This document shows, in pieces, positions 1 through 10,373 of a stretch of DNA of 64,000 nt. The notes under the pieces were generated by a model, which saw nothing but the letters and a program-made list of their open reading frames with translations, was not told where the DNA came from and searched no databases. Both the position numbers and the translations under genes were made by a program. The stretch lies in NCBI RefSeq assembly GCF_011064845.1, contig NZ_CP049015.1:744001-808000 (forward strand). The letters are read 5' to 3'. Within the stretch, counting starts at the first letter, position 1. The number at the start of each line of letters is the position of its first letter. This DNA comes from Citrobacter freundii ATCC 8090 = MTCC 1658 = NBRC 12681 (lineage in GTDB: Bacteria; Pseudomonadota; Gammaproteobacteria; Enterobacterales; Enterobacteriaceae).

Positions 1-915
1 AATCTCAGCCAGGCCCCGCATGGGTGTGTGCTGACTATTGGTAATTTCGACGGTGTGCACCGTGGCCACCGTGCGTTGCTGCAAGGCTTACGGGAAGAAG
101 GGCGCAAACGCAATTTACCGGTGGTGGTAATGATTTTCGAGCCACAGCCGCTGGAACTTTTTGCGACGGACAAGTCACCTGCGCGCCTTACCCGCCTGCG
201 GGAAAAACTGCGTTATCTGGCCGAATGCGGTGTGGACTACGTGCTGTGTGTGCGTTTTGACAGGCGTTTCGCCGCATTAACGGCGCAGACCTTCATCAGC
301 GACCTGCTGGTGAAGCGCCTTGGTGTACAATTTCTTGCCGTTGGCGATGATTTCCGCTTTGGCGCTAGCCGTGCGGGCGATTTCTTGTTATTACAGGAAG
401 CGGGCGCTGAGTATGGTTTTGATATCACCAGCACCCAAACCTTCTGTGAAGGCGGTGTGCGTATCAGCAGCACCGCAGTACGTCAGGCGCTGGCCGAAGA
501 TAACCTGCAACTGGCCGAAAGCCTGCTTGGGCATCCTTTTACTATCTCAGGACGCGTCGTTCACGGTGATGAGTTAGGGCGCACCATCGGTTTTCCGACG
601 GCAAACTTACCGCTTCGTCGTCAGGTTTCTCCGGTGAAAGGTGTTTATGCGGTTGAAGTGATGGGACTGGGTGACAAACCGTTGCCCGGCGTCGCCAACA
701 TCGGCACCCGCCCGACGGTAGCAGGCGTACGCCAGCAGTTGGAAGTGCATCTATTGGACGTTGTAATGGACCTGTATGGTCGCCATATAGATGTAGTACT
801 GCGTAAAAAAATACGCAGCGAACAGCGATTTGCCTCGCTGGATGAACTAAAAGCGCAGATTGCGCGTGATGAGTTGACTGCCCGTGAATTTTTTGGGCTA
901 ACAAAACCGGCTTAA
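1..915 (+). CDS. ribF: Bifunctional riboflavin kinase / FAD synthetase, 5' end cut
   Basis: RibF phosphorylates riboflavin to FMN and adenylates FMN to FAD in the cytosol. The frame is open from base 1, and the first codons (NLSQAP...) align with about residue 9 of the 313-residue E. coli protein, so only some eight N-terminal residues lie outside the window; the GTG at 28 is internal. The N-terminal nucleotidyltransferase part shows [10 protein letters not shown] and the SSTAVRQAL segment. The C-terminal riboflavin-kinase part shows [10 protein letters not shown] and [10 protein letters not shown]. ileS follows after 37 bp, the conserved enterobacterial order ribF-ileS-lspA-fkpB-ispH. Confidence 0.97.
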   Translation, partial: NLSQAPHGCVLTIGNFDGVHRGHRALLQGLREEGRKRNLPVVVMIFEPQPLELFATDKSPARLTRLREKLRYLAECGVDYVLCVRFDRRFAALTAQTFISDLLVKRLGVQFLAVGDDFRFGASRAGDFLLLQEAGAEYGFDITSTQTFCEGGVRISSTAVRQALAEDNLQLAESLLGHPFTISGRVVHGDELGRTIGFPTANLPLRRQVSPVKGVYAVEVMGLGDKPLPGVANIGTRPTVAGVRQQLEVHLLDVVMDLYGRHIDVVLRKKIRSEQRFASLDELKAQIARDELTAREFFGLTKPA

Positions 916-952
916 TGCCTATACGAGTTTTAAATACGGAACCGAGAATCTG

Positions 953-3769
953 ATGAGTGACTATAAATCAACCCTGAATTTGCCGGAAACAGGGTTCCCG
1001 ATGCGCGGCGATCTCGCCAAGCGCGAACCGGGAATGCTGGCGCGTTGGACTGATGATGACCTGTACGGCATCATTCGTGCGGCCAAAAAAGGCAAAAAAA
1101 CCTTCATTCTGCATGATGGCCCTCCTTATGCGAATGGCAGCATTCATATTGGTCACTCGGTTAACAAGATTCTGAAAGACATTATCGTGAAGTCCAAAGG
1201 ACTCACGGGCTATGACTCGCCGTACGTTCCGGGCTGGGACTGCCACGGTCTGCCGATCGAGCTGAAAGTAGAGCAGGAATACGGCAAGCCGGGCGAGAAG
1301 TTCACCGCTTCTGAGTTCCGCGCCAAGTGCCGTGAATACGCTGCTACGCAGGTTGACGGTCAGCGTAAAGACTTTATCCGTCTTGGCGTACTGGGCGACT
1401 GGTCGCATCCGTACCTGACCATGGACTTCAAAACCGAAGCCAATATCATTCGCGCGCTGGGTAAAATCATTGGCAACGGCCATCTGCATAAAGGCGCGAA
1501 GCCGGTGCACTGGTGCGTTGACTGCCGTTCCGCGCTGGCGGAAGCGGAAGTTGAGTATTATGACAAAACCTCCCCGTCCATCGACGTGGCGTTCCACGCT
1601 GCCGATCAGGATGCGGTGAAAGCGAAATTTGGCGTTTCTGACGTCAACGGCCCGATCTCTCTGGTTATCTGGACCACTACCCCGTGGACGTTACCGGCGA
1701 ACCGCGCAATCTCTCTGGCACCTGATTTTGACTATGCGCTGGTGCAGATTGACGGCCAGGCTGTGATTCTGGCGAAAGATCTGGTTGAAAGCGTCATGCA
1801 GCGTATTGGCGCGGCTGAATACACCATTCTCGGCACAGTGAAAGGCGCTGAGCTGGAACTGCTGCGCTTTACCCATCCGTTTATGGGCTTTGACGTGCCG
1901 GCTATCCTTGGCGATCACGTTACGCTGGACGCGGGTACCGGCGCGGTCCATACCGCTGGCGGTCACGGTCCGGATGACTACGTCATCAGCCAGAAATACG
2001 GTCTGGAAATCGCTAACCCGGTTGGCCCGGACGGCGCATATCTGGCGGGTACCTATCCGGATCTGGACGGTGTGAACGTCTTTAAAGCCAACGACAAAAT
2101 CGTTGCGCTGCTGAGCGAAAAAGGCGCGCTGCTGCACGTTGAGAAGATGCAGCACAGCTACCCATGCTGCTGGCGTCACAAGTCACCGATCATCTTCCGT
2201 GCGACCCCGCAGTGGTTCGTTAGCATGGATCAGAAAGGCCTGCGCGCGCAGTCGCTGAAAGAGATCAAAGGCGTACAGTGGATCCCGGACTGGGGCCAGG
2301 CGCGTATTGAATCGATGGTTGCCAACCGTCCTGACTGGTGTATCTCCCGTCAGCGTACGTGGGGTGTGCCGATGTCTCTGTTTGTTCACAAAGACACCGA
2401 AGAGCTGCATCCGCGCGCTATCGAACTGATGGAAGAAGTGGCTAAACGTGTTGAAGTTGACGGTATCCAGGCGTGGTGGGATCTCGATCCGAAAGATATC
2501 CTCGGCGACGAAGCTGACCAGTATGTCAAAGTCCCGGATACGCTGGACGTGTGGTTCGACTCCGGTTCAACCCACTCATCCGTCGTGGATGTGCGTCCTG
2601 AGTTTGCGGGCCATGCGGCAGATATGTATCTGGAAGGTTCTGACCAGCACCGTGGCTGGTTCATGTCTTCCTTGATGATCTCCACCGCCATGAAAGGCAA
2701 AGCACCTTATCGCCAGGTACTGACCCACGGTTTCACCGTTGATGGTCAGGGCCGTAAGATGTCCAAATCTATCGGTAACACCGTTTCTCCGCAGGACGTG
2801 ATGAACAAACTGGGCGCGGATATTCTGCGTCTGTGGGTTGCTTCTACCGACTATACTGGCGAAATGGCCGTTTCTGACGAAATCCTGAAACGTGCTGCCG
2901 ACAGCTATCGTCGTATCCGTAACACCGCGCGCTTCCTGCTGGCGAACCTGAACGGGTTCGATCCGGTTAAAGACATGGTGAAACCGGAAGAGATGGTGGT
3001 GCTGGATCGTTGGGCGGTAGGTTGTGCGCAAGCGGCGCAGGACGAAATCCTGAAAGCCTATGAAGCCTATGACTTCCACGAAGTGGTACAGCGCCTGATG
3101 CGCTTCTGCTCCGTAGAAATGGGTTCGTTCTACCTCGACATCATCAAAGACCGTCAGTACACCGCGAAAGCGGACAGCGTGGCGCGTCGTAGCTGCCAGA
3201 CTGCGCTGTTCCATATTGCAGAAGCGCTGGTTCGTTGGATGGCGCCGATCATGTCCTTCACCGCCGATGAAATCTGGGGCTACCTGCCGGGCGATCGTGA
3301 GAAGTACGTCTTTACCGGTGAATGGTACGAAGGTCTGTTTGGCTTAGGTGAAACCGAAGCGATGAACGATGCCTACTGGGACGAGCTGCTGAAAGTGCGC
3401 GGCGAAGTGAACAAGGTTATCGAGCAGGCGCGTGCGGATAAGAAAGTCGGCGGTTCTCTGGAAGCGGCAGTGACCCTGTACGCTGAACCTGAGCTGGCGG
3501 CGAAACTGACCGCGCTGGGTGAAGAGTTGCGTTTTGTACTGCTGACCTCTGGTGCGACGGTTGCGGATTATGCGGCTGCTCCTGCTGATGCTCAGCAGAG
3601 CGAACTGCTCAAAGGTCTGAAAATCGTACTGAGCAAAGCTGAAGGTGAGAAATGCCCGCGCTGCTGGCATTACACTACCGACGTCGGCCAGGTGGCGGAA
3701 CATGCAGATATCTGCGGACGCTGTGTCAGCAACATCGCCGGTGATGGCGAACAACGTAAGTTTGCCTGA
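953..3769 (+). CDS. ileS: Isoleucyl-tRNA synthetase
   Basis: Class I aminoacyl-tRNA synthetase that charges tRNA-Ile and edits misactivated valine. At 938 residues it equals the E. coli length. The HIGH signature is at residues 65-68 and the KMSKS loop ([10 protein letters not shown]) near residue 602. The editing domain contains [11 protein letters not shown]. The C-terminal zinc-binding cysteines appear as KCPRCW and DICGRC. The stop codon overlaps the lspA start by one base (TGATG), which indicates translational coupling. Being strongly conserved and complete, the call is secure. Confidence 0.98.
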   Translation: MSDYKSTLNLPETGFPMRGDLAKREPGMLARWTDDDLYGIIRAAKKGKKTFILHDGPPYANGSIHIGHSVNKILKDIIVKSKGLTGYDSPYVPGWDCHGLPIELKVEQEYGKPGEKFTASEFRAKCREYAATQVDGQRKDFIRLGVLGDWSHPYLTMDFKTEANIIRALGKIIGNGHLHKGAKPVHWCVDCRSALAEAEVEYYDKTSPSIDVAFHAADQDAVKAKFGVSDVNGPISLVIWTTTPWTLPANRAISLAPDFDYALVQIDGQAVILAKDLVESVMQRIGAAEYTILGTVKGAELELLRFTHPFMGFDVPAILGDHVTLDAGTGAVHTAGGHGPDDYVISQKYGLEIANPVGPDGAYLAGTYPDLDGVNVFKANDKIVALLSEKGALLHVEKMQHSYPCCWRHKSPIIFRATPQWFVSMDQKGLRAQSLKEIKGVQWIPDWGQARIESMVANRPDWCISRQRTWGVPMSLFVHKDTEELHPRAIELMEEVAKRVEVDGIQAWWDLDPKDILGDEADQYVKVPDTLDVWFDSGSTHSSVVDVRPEFAGHAADMYLEGSDQHRGWFMSSLMISTAMKGKAPYRQVLTHGFTVDGQGRKMSKSIGNTVSPQDVMNKLGADILRLWVASTDYTGEMAVSDEILKRAADSYRRIRNTARFLLANLNGFDPVKDMVKPEEMVVLDRWAVGCAQAAQDEILKAYEAYDFHEVVQRLMRFCSVEMGSFYLDIIKDRQYTAKADSVARRSCQTALFHIAEALVRWMAPIMSFTADEIWGYLPGDREKYVFTGEWYEGLFGLGETEAMNDAYWDELLKVRGEVNKVIEQARADKKVGGSLEAAVTLYAEPELAAKLTALGEELRFVLLTSGATVADYAAAPADAQQSELLKGLKIVLSKAEGEKCPRCWHYTTDVGQVAEHADICGRCVSNIAGDGEQRKFA

Positions 3770-4266
3770 TGAGTAAGCCTCTTTGTTCAACAGGACTACG
3801 CTGGCTGTGGCTGGTGGTAGTCGTGCTGATTATCGATTTAGGCAGCAAATACCTGATCCTCCAGAACTTTGCTCTGGGGGATACGGTGTCGCTGTTTCCG
3901 TCGCTTAATCTGCACTACGCGCGTAACTATGGTGCGGCGTTTAGCTTCTTAGCTGACAGCGGCGGCTGGCAACGTTGGTTCTTTGCCGGTATCGCTATCG
4001 GTATTTGCGTCATCCTGATGGTGATGATGTATCGCTCGAAGGCGACGCAGAAGCTGAACAACATCGCGTATGCGTTAATCATTGGCGGTGCGCTGGGCAA
4101 CTTGTTTGACCGCCTGTGGCACGGCTTCGTGGTTGATATGATTGACTTTTACGTCGGCGACTGGCATTTCGCGACCTTCAATCTGGCCGATACAGCTATC
4201 TGTATCGGGGCGGCATTGATTGTTCTCGAAGGCTTCCTGCCGTCGAAAGAGAAAAAAGCCGCATAA
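3769..4266 (+). CDS. lspA: Lipoprotein signal peptidase (signal peptidase II)
   Basis: Inner-membrane aspartyl protease that cleaves the signal peptide of diacylglyceryl-modified prolipoproteins. The 165-residue sequence is very hydrophobic with four membrane segments. The conserved [11 protein letters not shown] stretch, the GALGNLFDR segment and the two catalytic-aspartate regions (VDMIDFY and [10 protein letters not shown]) are all present. It overlaps ileS by one base and is followed by a REP cluster before fkpB. Confidence 0.97.
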   Translation: MSKPLCSTGLRWLWLVVVVLIIDLGSKYLILQNFALGDTVSLFPSLNLHYARNYGAAFSFLADSGGWQRWFFAGIAIGICVILMVMMYRSKATQKLNNIAYALIIGGALGNLFDRLWHGFVVDMIDFYVGDWHFATFNLADTAICIGAALIVLEGFLPSKEKKAA

Positions 4267-4270
4267 AAAA

Positions 4271-4350
4271 ATGCCGGATGGCGCTATGCTAATCCGGCCT
4301 ACAATTTACTGCGATCCTTGTAGGCCCGGTAAGCGTAGCGCCACCGGGCA
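4271..4350. repeat. REP/BIME cluster between lspA and fkpB
   Basis: Two palindromic REP units are visible: one beginning GCCGGATGGCG and ending ATCCGGCCTAC, the other beginning GTAGGCCCGGTAAGCG and ending CCACCGGGCA. They lie in the 117-bp gap inside an otherwise continuous operon. Such units form stable mRNA hairpins and can bind DNA gyrase or IHF (family knowledge). Confidence 0.9.
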
Positions 4351-4383
4351 GACAGGCGGCAGCAATTTTAAAGAGCAACCTGC

Positions 4384-4833
4384 ATGTCTAAATCAGTACA
4401 GAGTAACAGTGCGGTGCTGGTGCACTTCACCCTTAAGCTCGACGATGGCTCCACCGCAGAGTCAACCCGCAATAACGGCAAGCCTGCGCTGTTTCGCCTG
4501 GGCGACGGTTCTCTGTCTGAAGGACTGGAGCAACACCTGCTGGGGCTAAAAGAAGGCGATAAAACCACCTTTGCTCTGGAGCCGGATGCCGCCTTTGGCG
4601 TATCAAGTCCGGACTTAATTCAGTATTTCTCGCGTCGGGAATTTATGGACGCGGGCGAGCCAGAAATTGGCGCTATCATGCTCTTTACCGCAATGGACGG
4701 CAGTGAGATGCCTGGCGTGATCCGTGAAATCAACGGTGACTCGATCACGGTTGATTTCAACCATCCGCTGGCTGGGCATACCGTTCATTTTGATATTGAA
4801 GTGCTGGAAGTCGAACCGGCACTGGAGGCGTAA
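4384..4833 (+). CDS. fkpB: FKBP-type peptidyl-prolyl isomerase (SlpA)
   Basis: Cytosolic peptidyl-prolyl cis-trans isomerase and chaperone of the SlyD/SlpA family, 149 residues as in E. coli. The FKBP segment near the N-terminus ([13 protein letters not shown]) leads into [19 protein letters not shown]. The insert-in-flap region ([18 protein letters not shown]) and a closing [16 protein letters not shown] complete the fold. The start is supported by AAAGAGC upstream and by the homologue length. Its stop lies one base before the ispH start codon, so the two are translationally coupled. Confidence 0.96.
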   Translation: MSKSVQSNSAVLVHFTLKLDDGSTAESTRNNGKPALFRLGDGSLSEGLEQHLLGLKEGDKTTFALEPDAAFGVSSPDLIQYFSRREFMDAGEPEIGAIMLFTAMDGSEMPGVIREINGDSITVDFNHPLAGHTVHFDIEVLEVEPALEA

Positions 4834-4834
4834 A

Positions 4835-5785
4835 ATGCAGATCCTGTTGGCCAACCCGCGCGGTTTTTGCGCTGGCGTAGACCGCGCTATCAGCATTGTC
4901 GAAAACGCGTTGGCTATTTACGGCGCACCGATTTATGTCCGTCATGAAGTGGTACATAACCGTTATGTGGTGGATAGCCTGCGCGAGCGCGGCGCTATTT
5001 TTATCGAGCAAATCAGCGAAGTGCCGGATGGCGCGATCCTGATTTTCTCCGCTCATGGCGTGTCTCAGGCGGTGCGTAACGAAGCCAAAGGCCGCGACCT
5101 CACGGTTTTTGATGCAACCTGTCCGCTAGTCACGAAAGTGCATATGGAAGTTGCCCGCGCCAGCCGTCGTGGCGAAGAATCCATTCTGATTGGTCACGCC
5201 GGACACCCGGAAGTCGAAGGCACGATGGGCCAGTACAGCAACCCGCAAGGCGGAATGTATCTGGTTGAATCACCAGATGATGTGCTGAAACTGAATGTGA
5301 AAAATGAAGGCAAATTATCCTTCATGACGCAGACCACGCTCTCCGTTGACGATACTTCTGACGTTATTGATGCTTTGCGTCAACGCTTCCCGAAAATTGT
5401 CGGACCGCGTAAAGACGATATCTGTTATGCCACCACCAACCGTCAGGAAGCGGTTCGCGCGCTGGCGGAACTGGCTGATGTTGTGCTGGTGGTCGGCTCG
5501 AAGAACTCCTCTAACTCCAACCGTCTGGCTGAACTGGCACAGCGAATGGGGAAAGCGGCGTATTTGATTGACGATGCGACCGACATCCAGGAAGCGTGGG
5601 TGAAAGAGGCGAAGTGCGTAGGCGTGACGGCCGGAGCCTCGGCGCCGGATATCCTGGTGCAAAACGTGATTGCTCGCCTGCAGGAGCTTGGCGGTGGGGA
5701 AGCTATTCCGCTGGAAGGCCGCGAAGAGAACATCGTTTTCGAAGTGCCGAAAGAGCTGCGTGTGGATGTTCGTGAAGTAGAGTAA
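4835..5785 (+). CDS. ispH: 4-hydroxy-3-methylbut-2-enyl diphosphate reductase
   Basis: Last enzyme of the non-mevalonate isoprenoid pathway; it reduces HMBPP to IPP and DMAPP using an iron-sulfur cluster. I chose the ATG at 4835 over the longer upstream frame because it gives 316 residues, the E. coli length, and begins [18 protein letters not shown]. The three cluster cysteines are at residues 12, 96 and 197. It is the last gene of the ribF-ileS-lspA-fkpB-ispH cluster and is followed by a terminator. Confidence 0.97.
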   Translation: MQILLANPRGFCAGVDRAISIVENALAIYGAPIYVRHEVVHNRYVVDSLRERGAIFIEQISEVPDGAILIFSAHGVSQAVRNEAKGRDLTVFDATCPLVTKVHMEVARASRRGEESILIGHAGHPEVEGTMGQYSNPQGGMYLVESPDDVLKLNVKNEGKLSFMTQTTLSVDDTSDVIDALRQRFPKIVGPRKDDICYATTNRQEAVRALAELADVVLVVGSKNSSNSNRLAELAQRMGKAAYLIDDATDIQEAWVKEAKCVGVTAGASAPDILVQNVIARLQELGGGEAIPLEGREENIVFEVPKELRVDVREVE

Positions 5786-5812
5786 GTCTTTCCGGTTACG
5801 ATTATGAGAAGA

Positions 5813-5839
5813 TGCCAGACTTAACGTCTGGCATTTTTT
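5813..5839 (+). terminator. Intrinsic terminator after ispH
   Basis: Perfect 8-bp stem TGCCAGAC / GTCTGGCA around the loop TTAAC, followed by TTTTTT. It ends the ispH operon only 11 bp before the rihC start codon, so rihC must be read either by readthrough or from a promoter inside or just before the hairpin. Confidence 0.88.
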
Positions 5840-5850
5840 ATGGAGAAACC

Positions 5851-6765
5851 ATGCGCTTACCGATCATTCTTGATACCGATCCCGGCATTGATGATGCCGC
5901 CGCCATTGCCGCCGCGCTGTTTGCCCCTGAGCTGGATCTGCAACTGATGACCACGGTAGCAGGCAATGTGTCGGTGGAAAAAACCACCCGTAATGCGTTG
6001 CAACTGCTGCACTTCTGGAATGCGGATGTTCCACTGGCGCAGGGAGCATCGATGCCGCTGGTGCGGCCGCTGCGTGATGCCGCTTCCGTGCACGGCGAGT
6101 CCGGTATGGAAGGGTATGAATTTGTCGAACACGACCGCCAGGCGATGGCAAAACCCGCCTTCCAGGCGATTCGCGATGCGCTGATGCATGCCCCGCAGCC
6201 CGTGACGCTGGTGGCAATTGGCCCGCTGACCAACATTGCGCTGCTGCTGACCCATTATCCTGAATGCGTATTCAACATTCACCGTCTGGTGATTATGGGC
6301 GGCTCTGCCGGGCGCGGGAACTTCACACCCAACGCCGAGTTTAATATTGCTATCGATCCCGAGGCTGCCGCAAAAGTCTTCCAGAGCGGGCTGGATATTG
6401 TGATGTGTGGGCTGGATGTTACTAACCAGGCCATGCTCGCCCCGGACTATCTGGCGACGCTCCCCCAGCTTAACCAGACGGGAAAAATGCTGCACGCGCT
6501 GTTTAGCCATTACCGTAGCGGCAGTATGAATACGGGGCTGCGAATGCACGATCTGTGTGCCATTGCCTGGCTGGTGCGCCCGGAACTGTTTACCCTGCAG
6601 TCGTGTTTCGTGGCGGTTGAAACCCAGGGCGAATATACCTCAGGTACGACGGTGGTGGATATCGAAGGACGTCTGGGGCATCCAGCAAATGCGCAGGTTG
6701 CGCTGGGTCTGAACGTTGAAGGTTTCCAGCAGTGGGTGGCAGAGGTGCTTGCACTGGCCCCTTGA
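5851..6765 (+). CDS. rihC: Ribonucleoside hydrolase 3
   Basis: Nucleoside hydrolase that splits purine and pyrimidine ribonucleosides into base and ribose. The ATG at 5851, behind TATGGAGAAACC, gives 304 residues as in E. coli; the upstream frame runs through the ispH terminator and is not used. The calcium-binding signature [10 protein letters not shown] is at residues 7-16. The second signature region is [19 protein letters not shown], and the MHDLCAIAW segment carries the active-site histidine. The accessory sugar locus begins immediately downstream. Confidence 0.95.
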   Translation: MRLPIILDTDPGIDDAAAIAAALFAPELDLQLMTTVAGNVSVEKTTRNALQLLHFWNADVPLAQGASMPLVRPLRDAASVHGESGMEGYEFVEHDRQAMAKPAFQAIRDALMHAPQPVTLVAIGPLTNIALLLTHYPECVFNIHRLVIMGGSAGRGNFTPNAEFNIAIDPEAAAKVFQSGLDIVMCGLDVTNQAMLAPDYLATLPQLNQTGKMLHALFSHYRSGSMNTGLRMHDLCAIAWLVRPELFTLQSCFVAVETQGEYTSGTTVVDIEGRLGHPANAQVALGLNVEGFQQWVAEVLALAP

Positions 6766-6800
6766 GGCTGTGATCCGGCCCGCAATATGCAGACAGAATT

Positions 6801-6824
6801 AGCAGGTTAATCGATTAATCTGCT
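6801..6824 (+). promoter_or_regulatory. Putative LacI-family operator before the cupin PGI operon
   Basis: A 24-bp imperfect palindrome matching its own reverse complement at 22 of 24 positions, with core GGTTAATCGATTAATC at 6805-6820. The same core recurs before the PTS operon (12577-12598) and before the lacI-type gene (12702-12717). It lies about 40 bp upstream of the first start codon, a position suited to repression. Assignment to the local LacI-type regulator is inference. Confidence 0.75.
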
Positions 6825-6862
6825 AATCTGATCCTGTTGTTCTCCTCGGGCCGGAGACACAT

Positions 6863-7426
6863 ATGAACCTTTCTTTTATCCAGCCACCGCAGGTGGCGTG
6901 GGCAAGCGGCGCTTTGGCCGATGGCCCGTTATTGCGCAAATCTACCCGTATTCAGGATCTTACTGACGTTTTTGCCGATGAAAACGCCCGTCAGCAATTG
7001 GCTGGTGAGCAGGTCGTGTATGACGTTGAGATGCTGGATACGTCTTCCGCTGAAGGTGAACTCTACACCGGCGTTACCCATCTTTATCCTGGCCGGGTCG
7101 GCTGCGAGTATTTTATGACCCGCGGGCATTTCCATGAGCGCCGCGAACAGGGGGAAGTCTATTTCGGTCTGCGTGGCGCTGGTTTGCTGCTGTTGCAAAC
7201 CGAACAGGGCGACACGAGGCTGGAAAAGGTATTCGCCGGATCCATCCACATTATCCCCGGCTTTACCGCGCACCGGTTAATCAACACCGGGGAAGAGGTA
7301 CTGTCGGCGCTCGCCGTATGGCCGGGGATTGCGGGTCATGATTATGCGGCGCTCGCCAGGGGCTTCAGAATAAGAGTCTTTGAGGAAAATAATCGGGTTC
7401 AGGCGAAGGAGGTACAGAATGGCTGA
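6863..7426 (+). CDS. Cupin-type glucose-6-phosphate isomerase, paralogue 1
   Basis: Metal-dependent phosphoglucose isomerase of the cupin (archaeal) type, 187 residues, interconverting glucose 6-phosphate and fructose 6-phosphate by family. The metal ligands fit the family pattern: H89 and H91 in GHFHERREQGEVY, E98, and H137 in GFTAHRLIN. This is convergent with, not homologous to, the housekeeping Pgi. A GGAG ribosome site precedes the ATG. Its end overlaps the next gene by eight bases (ATGGCTGA), so the two are translationally coupled. It begins the accessory locus, with a LacI-type operator upstream. The exact sugar phosphate used in vivo is not shown by the sequence. Confidence 0.85.
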   Translation: MNLSFIQPPQVAWASGALADGPLLRKSTRIQDLTDVFADENARQQLAGEQVVYDVEMLDTSSAEGELYTGVTHLYPGRVGCEYFMTRGHFHERREQGEVYFGLRGAGLLLLQTEQGDTRLEKVFAGSIHIIPGFTAHRLINTGEEVLSALAVWPGIAGHDYAALARGFRIRVFEENNRVQAKEVQNG

Positions 7427-8201
7427 CTTAGCGCATTCTTACGGCCTCGATATGACGGTTCATCATCGCCCGCTTGGCTTTAGCTATGGGGATGAGGTTA
7501 CCGGGCCGATGCCGGAAATTCGTCAACTCGATGACATCCGCTCCTCGCTGCGCGATCCGCACTGTGAAGGGCCGCAAGAGGTGTATGCCATTGCGATGGA
7601 TGTGGCGCGAATGCAGGATCGCGAAGAGTTGAAAAAGCGGATGCTGTTATTTGGCGTGGTGACTTATGCGGCGGGACGACTGGGGGAAGAGCCGGTGCGT
7701 AGTCAGGGACATATTCATCGTATCAGTCAGCACAGCGGCTGGTCCCCGCCGGAGCTTTACGAAATCTGGCAGGGAAAAGCGATAATCTATATGCAGGAGT
7801 ATGTTGAGGATGACCCTGGTCGCTGTTTTGCTGTAATTGCCGGACCCGGTGAGAAAGTGTTGGTACCACCCGGCTGGGGGCATGCGACCATATCCGCAGA
7901 TCCGGATGTCCCGTTAACCTTTGGTGCGTGGTGCGATCGTGAATATGGTTTTGAGTACGACGCCGTGCGTGCGCATAAAGGGTTGGCGTGGTACCCGTTA
8001 CTGCAGGGAAACAACGTTATCTGGCAGCATAATCCGCGTTACATTCCCGGACGATTGCAGGCCGTAACGCCCCGACAATATACGGAGTTCTCAATTAGTT
8101 CTGCACCAGTTTACCAGCAGTTCATCGAGGACCCGGCGCGCTTTCAATTTATCTCACGCCCGGACAAATATCCCGAGCTGTGGCAAAACTTTCACCCATA
8201 A
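7419..8201 (+). CDS. Cupin-type glucose-6-phosphate isomerase family protein, paralogue 2
   Basis: Second cupin isomerase of the same family, longer at 260 residues. The ATG at 7419 is chosen over the upstream in-frame start because it follows GGAGGTACAGA and overlaps gene 1 in the usual coupled manner. Metal-ligand positions are retained: H98 and H100 in RSQGHIHRIS, E112 in SPPELYEIWQGKA, and H155 in VPPGWGHATIS. About 40 residues precede and 90 follow the cupin core compared with paralogue 1. Having all ligands, it is probably active, perhaps on another sugar phosphate. A terminator follows, facing the convergent PTS operon. Confidence 0.8.
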   Translation: MADLAHSYGLDMTVHHRPLGFSYGDEVTGPMPEIRQLDDIRSSLRDPHCEGPQEVYAIAMDVARMQDREELKKRMLLFGVVTYAAGRLGEEPVRSQGHIHRISQHSGWSPPELYEIWQGKAIIYMQEYVEDDPGRCFAVIAGPGEKVLVPPGWGHATISADPDVPLTFGAWCDREYGFEYDAVRAHKGLAWYPLLQGNNVIWQHNPRYIPGRLQAVTPRQYTEFSISSAPVYQQFIEDPARFQFISRPDKYPELWQNFHP

Positions 8202-8205
8202 AGAG

Positions 8206-8233
8206 CCGGGGCATAGCCCCGGTTGTATCGTTT
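8206..8233. terminator. Terminator between the convergent PGI and PTS operons
   Basis: Perfect 7-bp G+C stem CCGGGGC / GCCCCGG around the loop ATA, followed by the U-rich TTGTATCGTTTT on the plus strand. It lies in the 40-bp gap between the two operons and could act in both directions. Confidence 0.8.
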
Positions 8234-8241
8234 TCTGTGTA

Positions 8242-9060
8242 TTACCCCGCAAACAGGCCCGTGGCGACGCCAAGCGCCGCCAGGACCAGCAGCAATACCA
8301 TCGCTTTCACTGGCGACACACCACGCTTGGCCATCAGATACCAGGTGCCAAGTACCACTATCAGCGGCAGTAACTGCGGGAAGATACCGTCCAGCATTTG
8401 TTGAACATGGATATTCACCCCATCTTTGGTAATAAATTCCAGCCCGGTACCAAGCTTAACGTAACTTGCCGCCACGCCCCCCATGACAAACACGCCCAGC
8501 AGCGATAATGCTTCACGCAGACGGGCAGACTTGCTACTCACCAGCATTTCCACCGAGCCGGAACCCATCTTGTAGCCTTTCAGGAACAGGAACCACGAGC
8601 CGGGAATTATGATAGCCAGCCAGGCAACGGTATAAAACAGCGGCCCCAGAATATTACCGCCGGCCGCCAGGGCCATGCCGATGCTGAGCAGGATAGGGAT
8701 CAACATGCCGGGGATCATTGAATCGCCGATCCCGGCAATAGGGCCCATCAGACCAACCTTCAAGGTATTGATGGTCTCGCCATCGATCGGCTCACCGTTC
8801 GCTTTTTTCTCTTCCAGCCCCAGCACCATGCCATTTACGATCGCGCCTATCTGGGGTTCCGTATTATAAAACGAGGCGTGGCGGCGCAGCATCTCTGTAC
8901 GTTGGGTTGCGTCGGGATAGAGCTTTTTCGCCACCGGGAGCATACTTAGGCAAAAGCCAAAAGACTCCAGACGCTCAAAGCTCATCGATGACAAGTTGTG
9001 CATCATCCATGCGCGCCAGCAGCGGCGAAGATCTTTACGCGTAAGTGTACGTTCTTCCAT
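8242..9060 (-). CDS. Mannose-family PTS, component IID
   Basis: Membrane-associated IID subunit of a mannose/fructose/sorbose-family phosphotransferase permease, 272 residues. The N-terminus LTRKDLRRCWRAWMMHN and the segment VGLMGPIAGIGDSMIPG are typical of IID. Several hydrophobic stretches follow. IID occurs only in this PTS family and works with IIC to move the sugar across the inner membrane. The start codon overlaps the stop of the IIC gene by one base. It is the last gene of the operon PMI-IIA-IIB-IIC-IID. Confidence 0.92.
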   Translation of the reverse strand: MEERTLTRKDLRRCWRAWMMHNLSSMSFERLESFGFCLSMLPVAKKLYPDATQRTEMLRRHASFYNTEPQIGAIVNGMVLGLEEKKANGEPIDGETINTLKVGLMGPIAGIGDSMIPGMLIPILLSIGMALAAGGNILGPLFYTVAWLAIIIPGSWFLFLKGYKMGSGSVEMLVSSKSARLREALSLLGVFVMGGVAASYVKLGTGLEFITKDGVNIHVQQMLDGIFPQLLPLIVVLGTWYLMAKRGVSPVKAMVLLLVLAALGVATGLFAG

Positions 9061-9857
9061 CAGAATTCATCCTCATCATCATCTACCGACTTTGCAGTCG
9101 CGGCCTGCGGCGGTTCCGGTTTGTAGTTGTAATGGATCAACGCCAGCAGCGAACCGACGATCACCAGCGCGACCATGTTGAGTTTTAAAAAGACGATGCA
9201 GACAAAACCGACGAGGAAGTAGATCAGCATGGTGTAGTTTTTGATGATCTGCTTGAGCAAAATCGCGATCCCGACTGCAGGTAAAATGCCGCCCAGTACG
9301 TTCATCGTCGACAGAACAATTTTCGGCAAACTGTCCATAAAGCCGCTGATGTATTGTGCCCCGAAGTAAACCGCAATAAAGGTCGGTACAAAACGCAGGA
9401 CAAAGTTTGTCACCTGTGGCCAGATGGCGCTGTTCAGGTAAATGCCGCGTTCGTCGCCCCGTTCCAGCGCCACATCTGCCCGGTGATTCCAGAAGGAGTT
9501 CAGTACCATCATCGCGTTAAACAAAATGGTTCCGGCTATACCGATAGTTGCCGCCAGCGCGACCGCGACCTCGGGGCCTTTTCCGGAAAGGATCCCTAAA
9601 GCAATTGCCGGGTAAGCCACAAAGTTGAGGTCGGCGGGCATCGAACCGCCGGGTGTAACCATCGCGATATACACCGCCTGAACCGCGACGCCAATCATGA
9701 TCCCGGTTTTAATGTCGCCGAGGATAATCCCGACCAGCATTCCGGAAATCAGCGGGCGGGTGATCAGGTACCAGCCGCCGGTCAGTCCCAGCAACCAGGG
9801 GCTGCTAAGGGCGCCGAGATAGCAAAGTATGCCAATCAACGTAGCTTCGATAATCAT
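9060..9857 (-). CDS. Mannose-family PTS, component IIC
   Basis: Polytopic inner-membrane subunit of 265 residues with multiple hydrophobic helices, the sugar-translocating partner of IID. Family features include the N-terminal LTGGWYLITRPLISGMLVG, the TPGGSMPADLNFVAYPAIA loop and a C-terminal NYKPEPPQ tail with an acidic end (DDDEDEF). It lies 10 bp after the IIB gene and overlaps the IID start. Specificity cannot be read from the sequence. Confidence 0.92.
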   Translation of the reverse strand: MIIEATLIGILCYLGALSSPWLLGLTGGWYLITRPLISGMLVGIILGDIKTGIMIGVAVQAVYIAMVTPGGSMPADLNFVAYPAIALGILSGKGPEVAVALAATIGIAGTILFNAMMVLNSFWNHRADVALERGDERGIYLNSAIWPQVTNFVLRFVPTFIAVYFGAQYISGFMDSLPKIVLSTMNVLGGILPAVGIAILLKQIIKNYTMLIYFLVGFVCIVFLKLNMVALVIVGSLLALIHYNYKPEPPQAATAKSVDDDEDEF

Positions 9858-9867
9858 CGTGCGCTCC

Positions 9868-10362
9868 TTATTTCAGCTTCTGACGTGCGTCCTGCCAGCT
9901 GTAGCAACTGGCATCAGGCACCAGGCGAAACTCAACCAGGTGGCCATGCTGTGTCAGCCAGTCAAAGGCGGCAATTTCATCCCCGTTGACCGACTGATTC
10001 GGGCCGATGGTGGTGGTATCAGCACGAGCACTCATTGGACCCACATTAATCTTGCCGTTGGCATTTTTCAGGCTGATACCAGCTTCTTCAATGCGTTTGA
10101 GCGTCACGGGGGATTTGCCAATGACGAAATAACGTTTCTCGCTGGCAATGACTTTCGGCAGTTTTTCAATTGCGGTGGCCGTATCAAACAACCAGACTTT
10201 GGTGTCCTGCACAGCACCTTTCATCACCGAAGAGAGCAGAGGGTCGGCCGCGACGGCGTCGTCTATAGCGACAATTCCGTCACAGGGCAGCTCTTTGGCC
10301 CAACGTGTCACGAGCTGCCCATGGATTACGCGGTCATCGATACGTACAAAAGAAATACTCAT
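9868..10362 (-). CDS. Mannose-family PTS, component IIB
   Basis: Cytosolic phosphocarrier that takes phosphate from IIA and passes it to the incoming sugar, 164 residues. The phosphorylated histidine is expected at H14 in the family motif RIDDRVIHGQLVTRW. IIA and IIB are separate polypeptides here, unlike the fused IIAB of the housekeeping ManX. The gene is 11 bp downstream of IIA. Confidence 0.93.
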   Translation of the reverse strand: MSISFVRIDDRVIHGQLVTRWAKELPCDGIVAIDDAVAADPLLSSVMKGAVQDTKVWLFDTATAIEKLPKVIASEKRYFVIGKSPVTLKRIEEAGISLKNANGKINVGPMSARADTTTIGPNQSVNGDEIAAFDWLTQHGHLVEFRLVPDASCYSWQDARQKLK

Positions 10363-10373
10363 AGTGGTTTCCT

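Noticed and set aside
5857..6549. 230-codon frame antisense to rihC
   Set aside because: Shadow of the well supported rihC gene.
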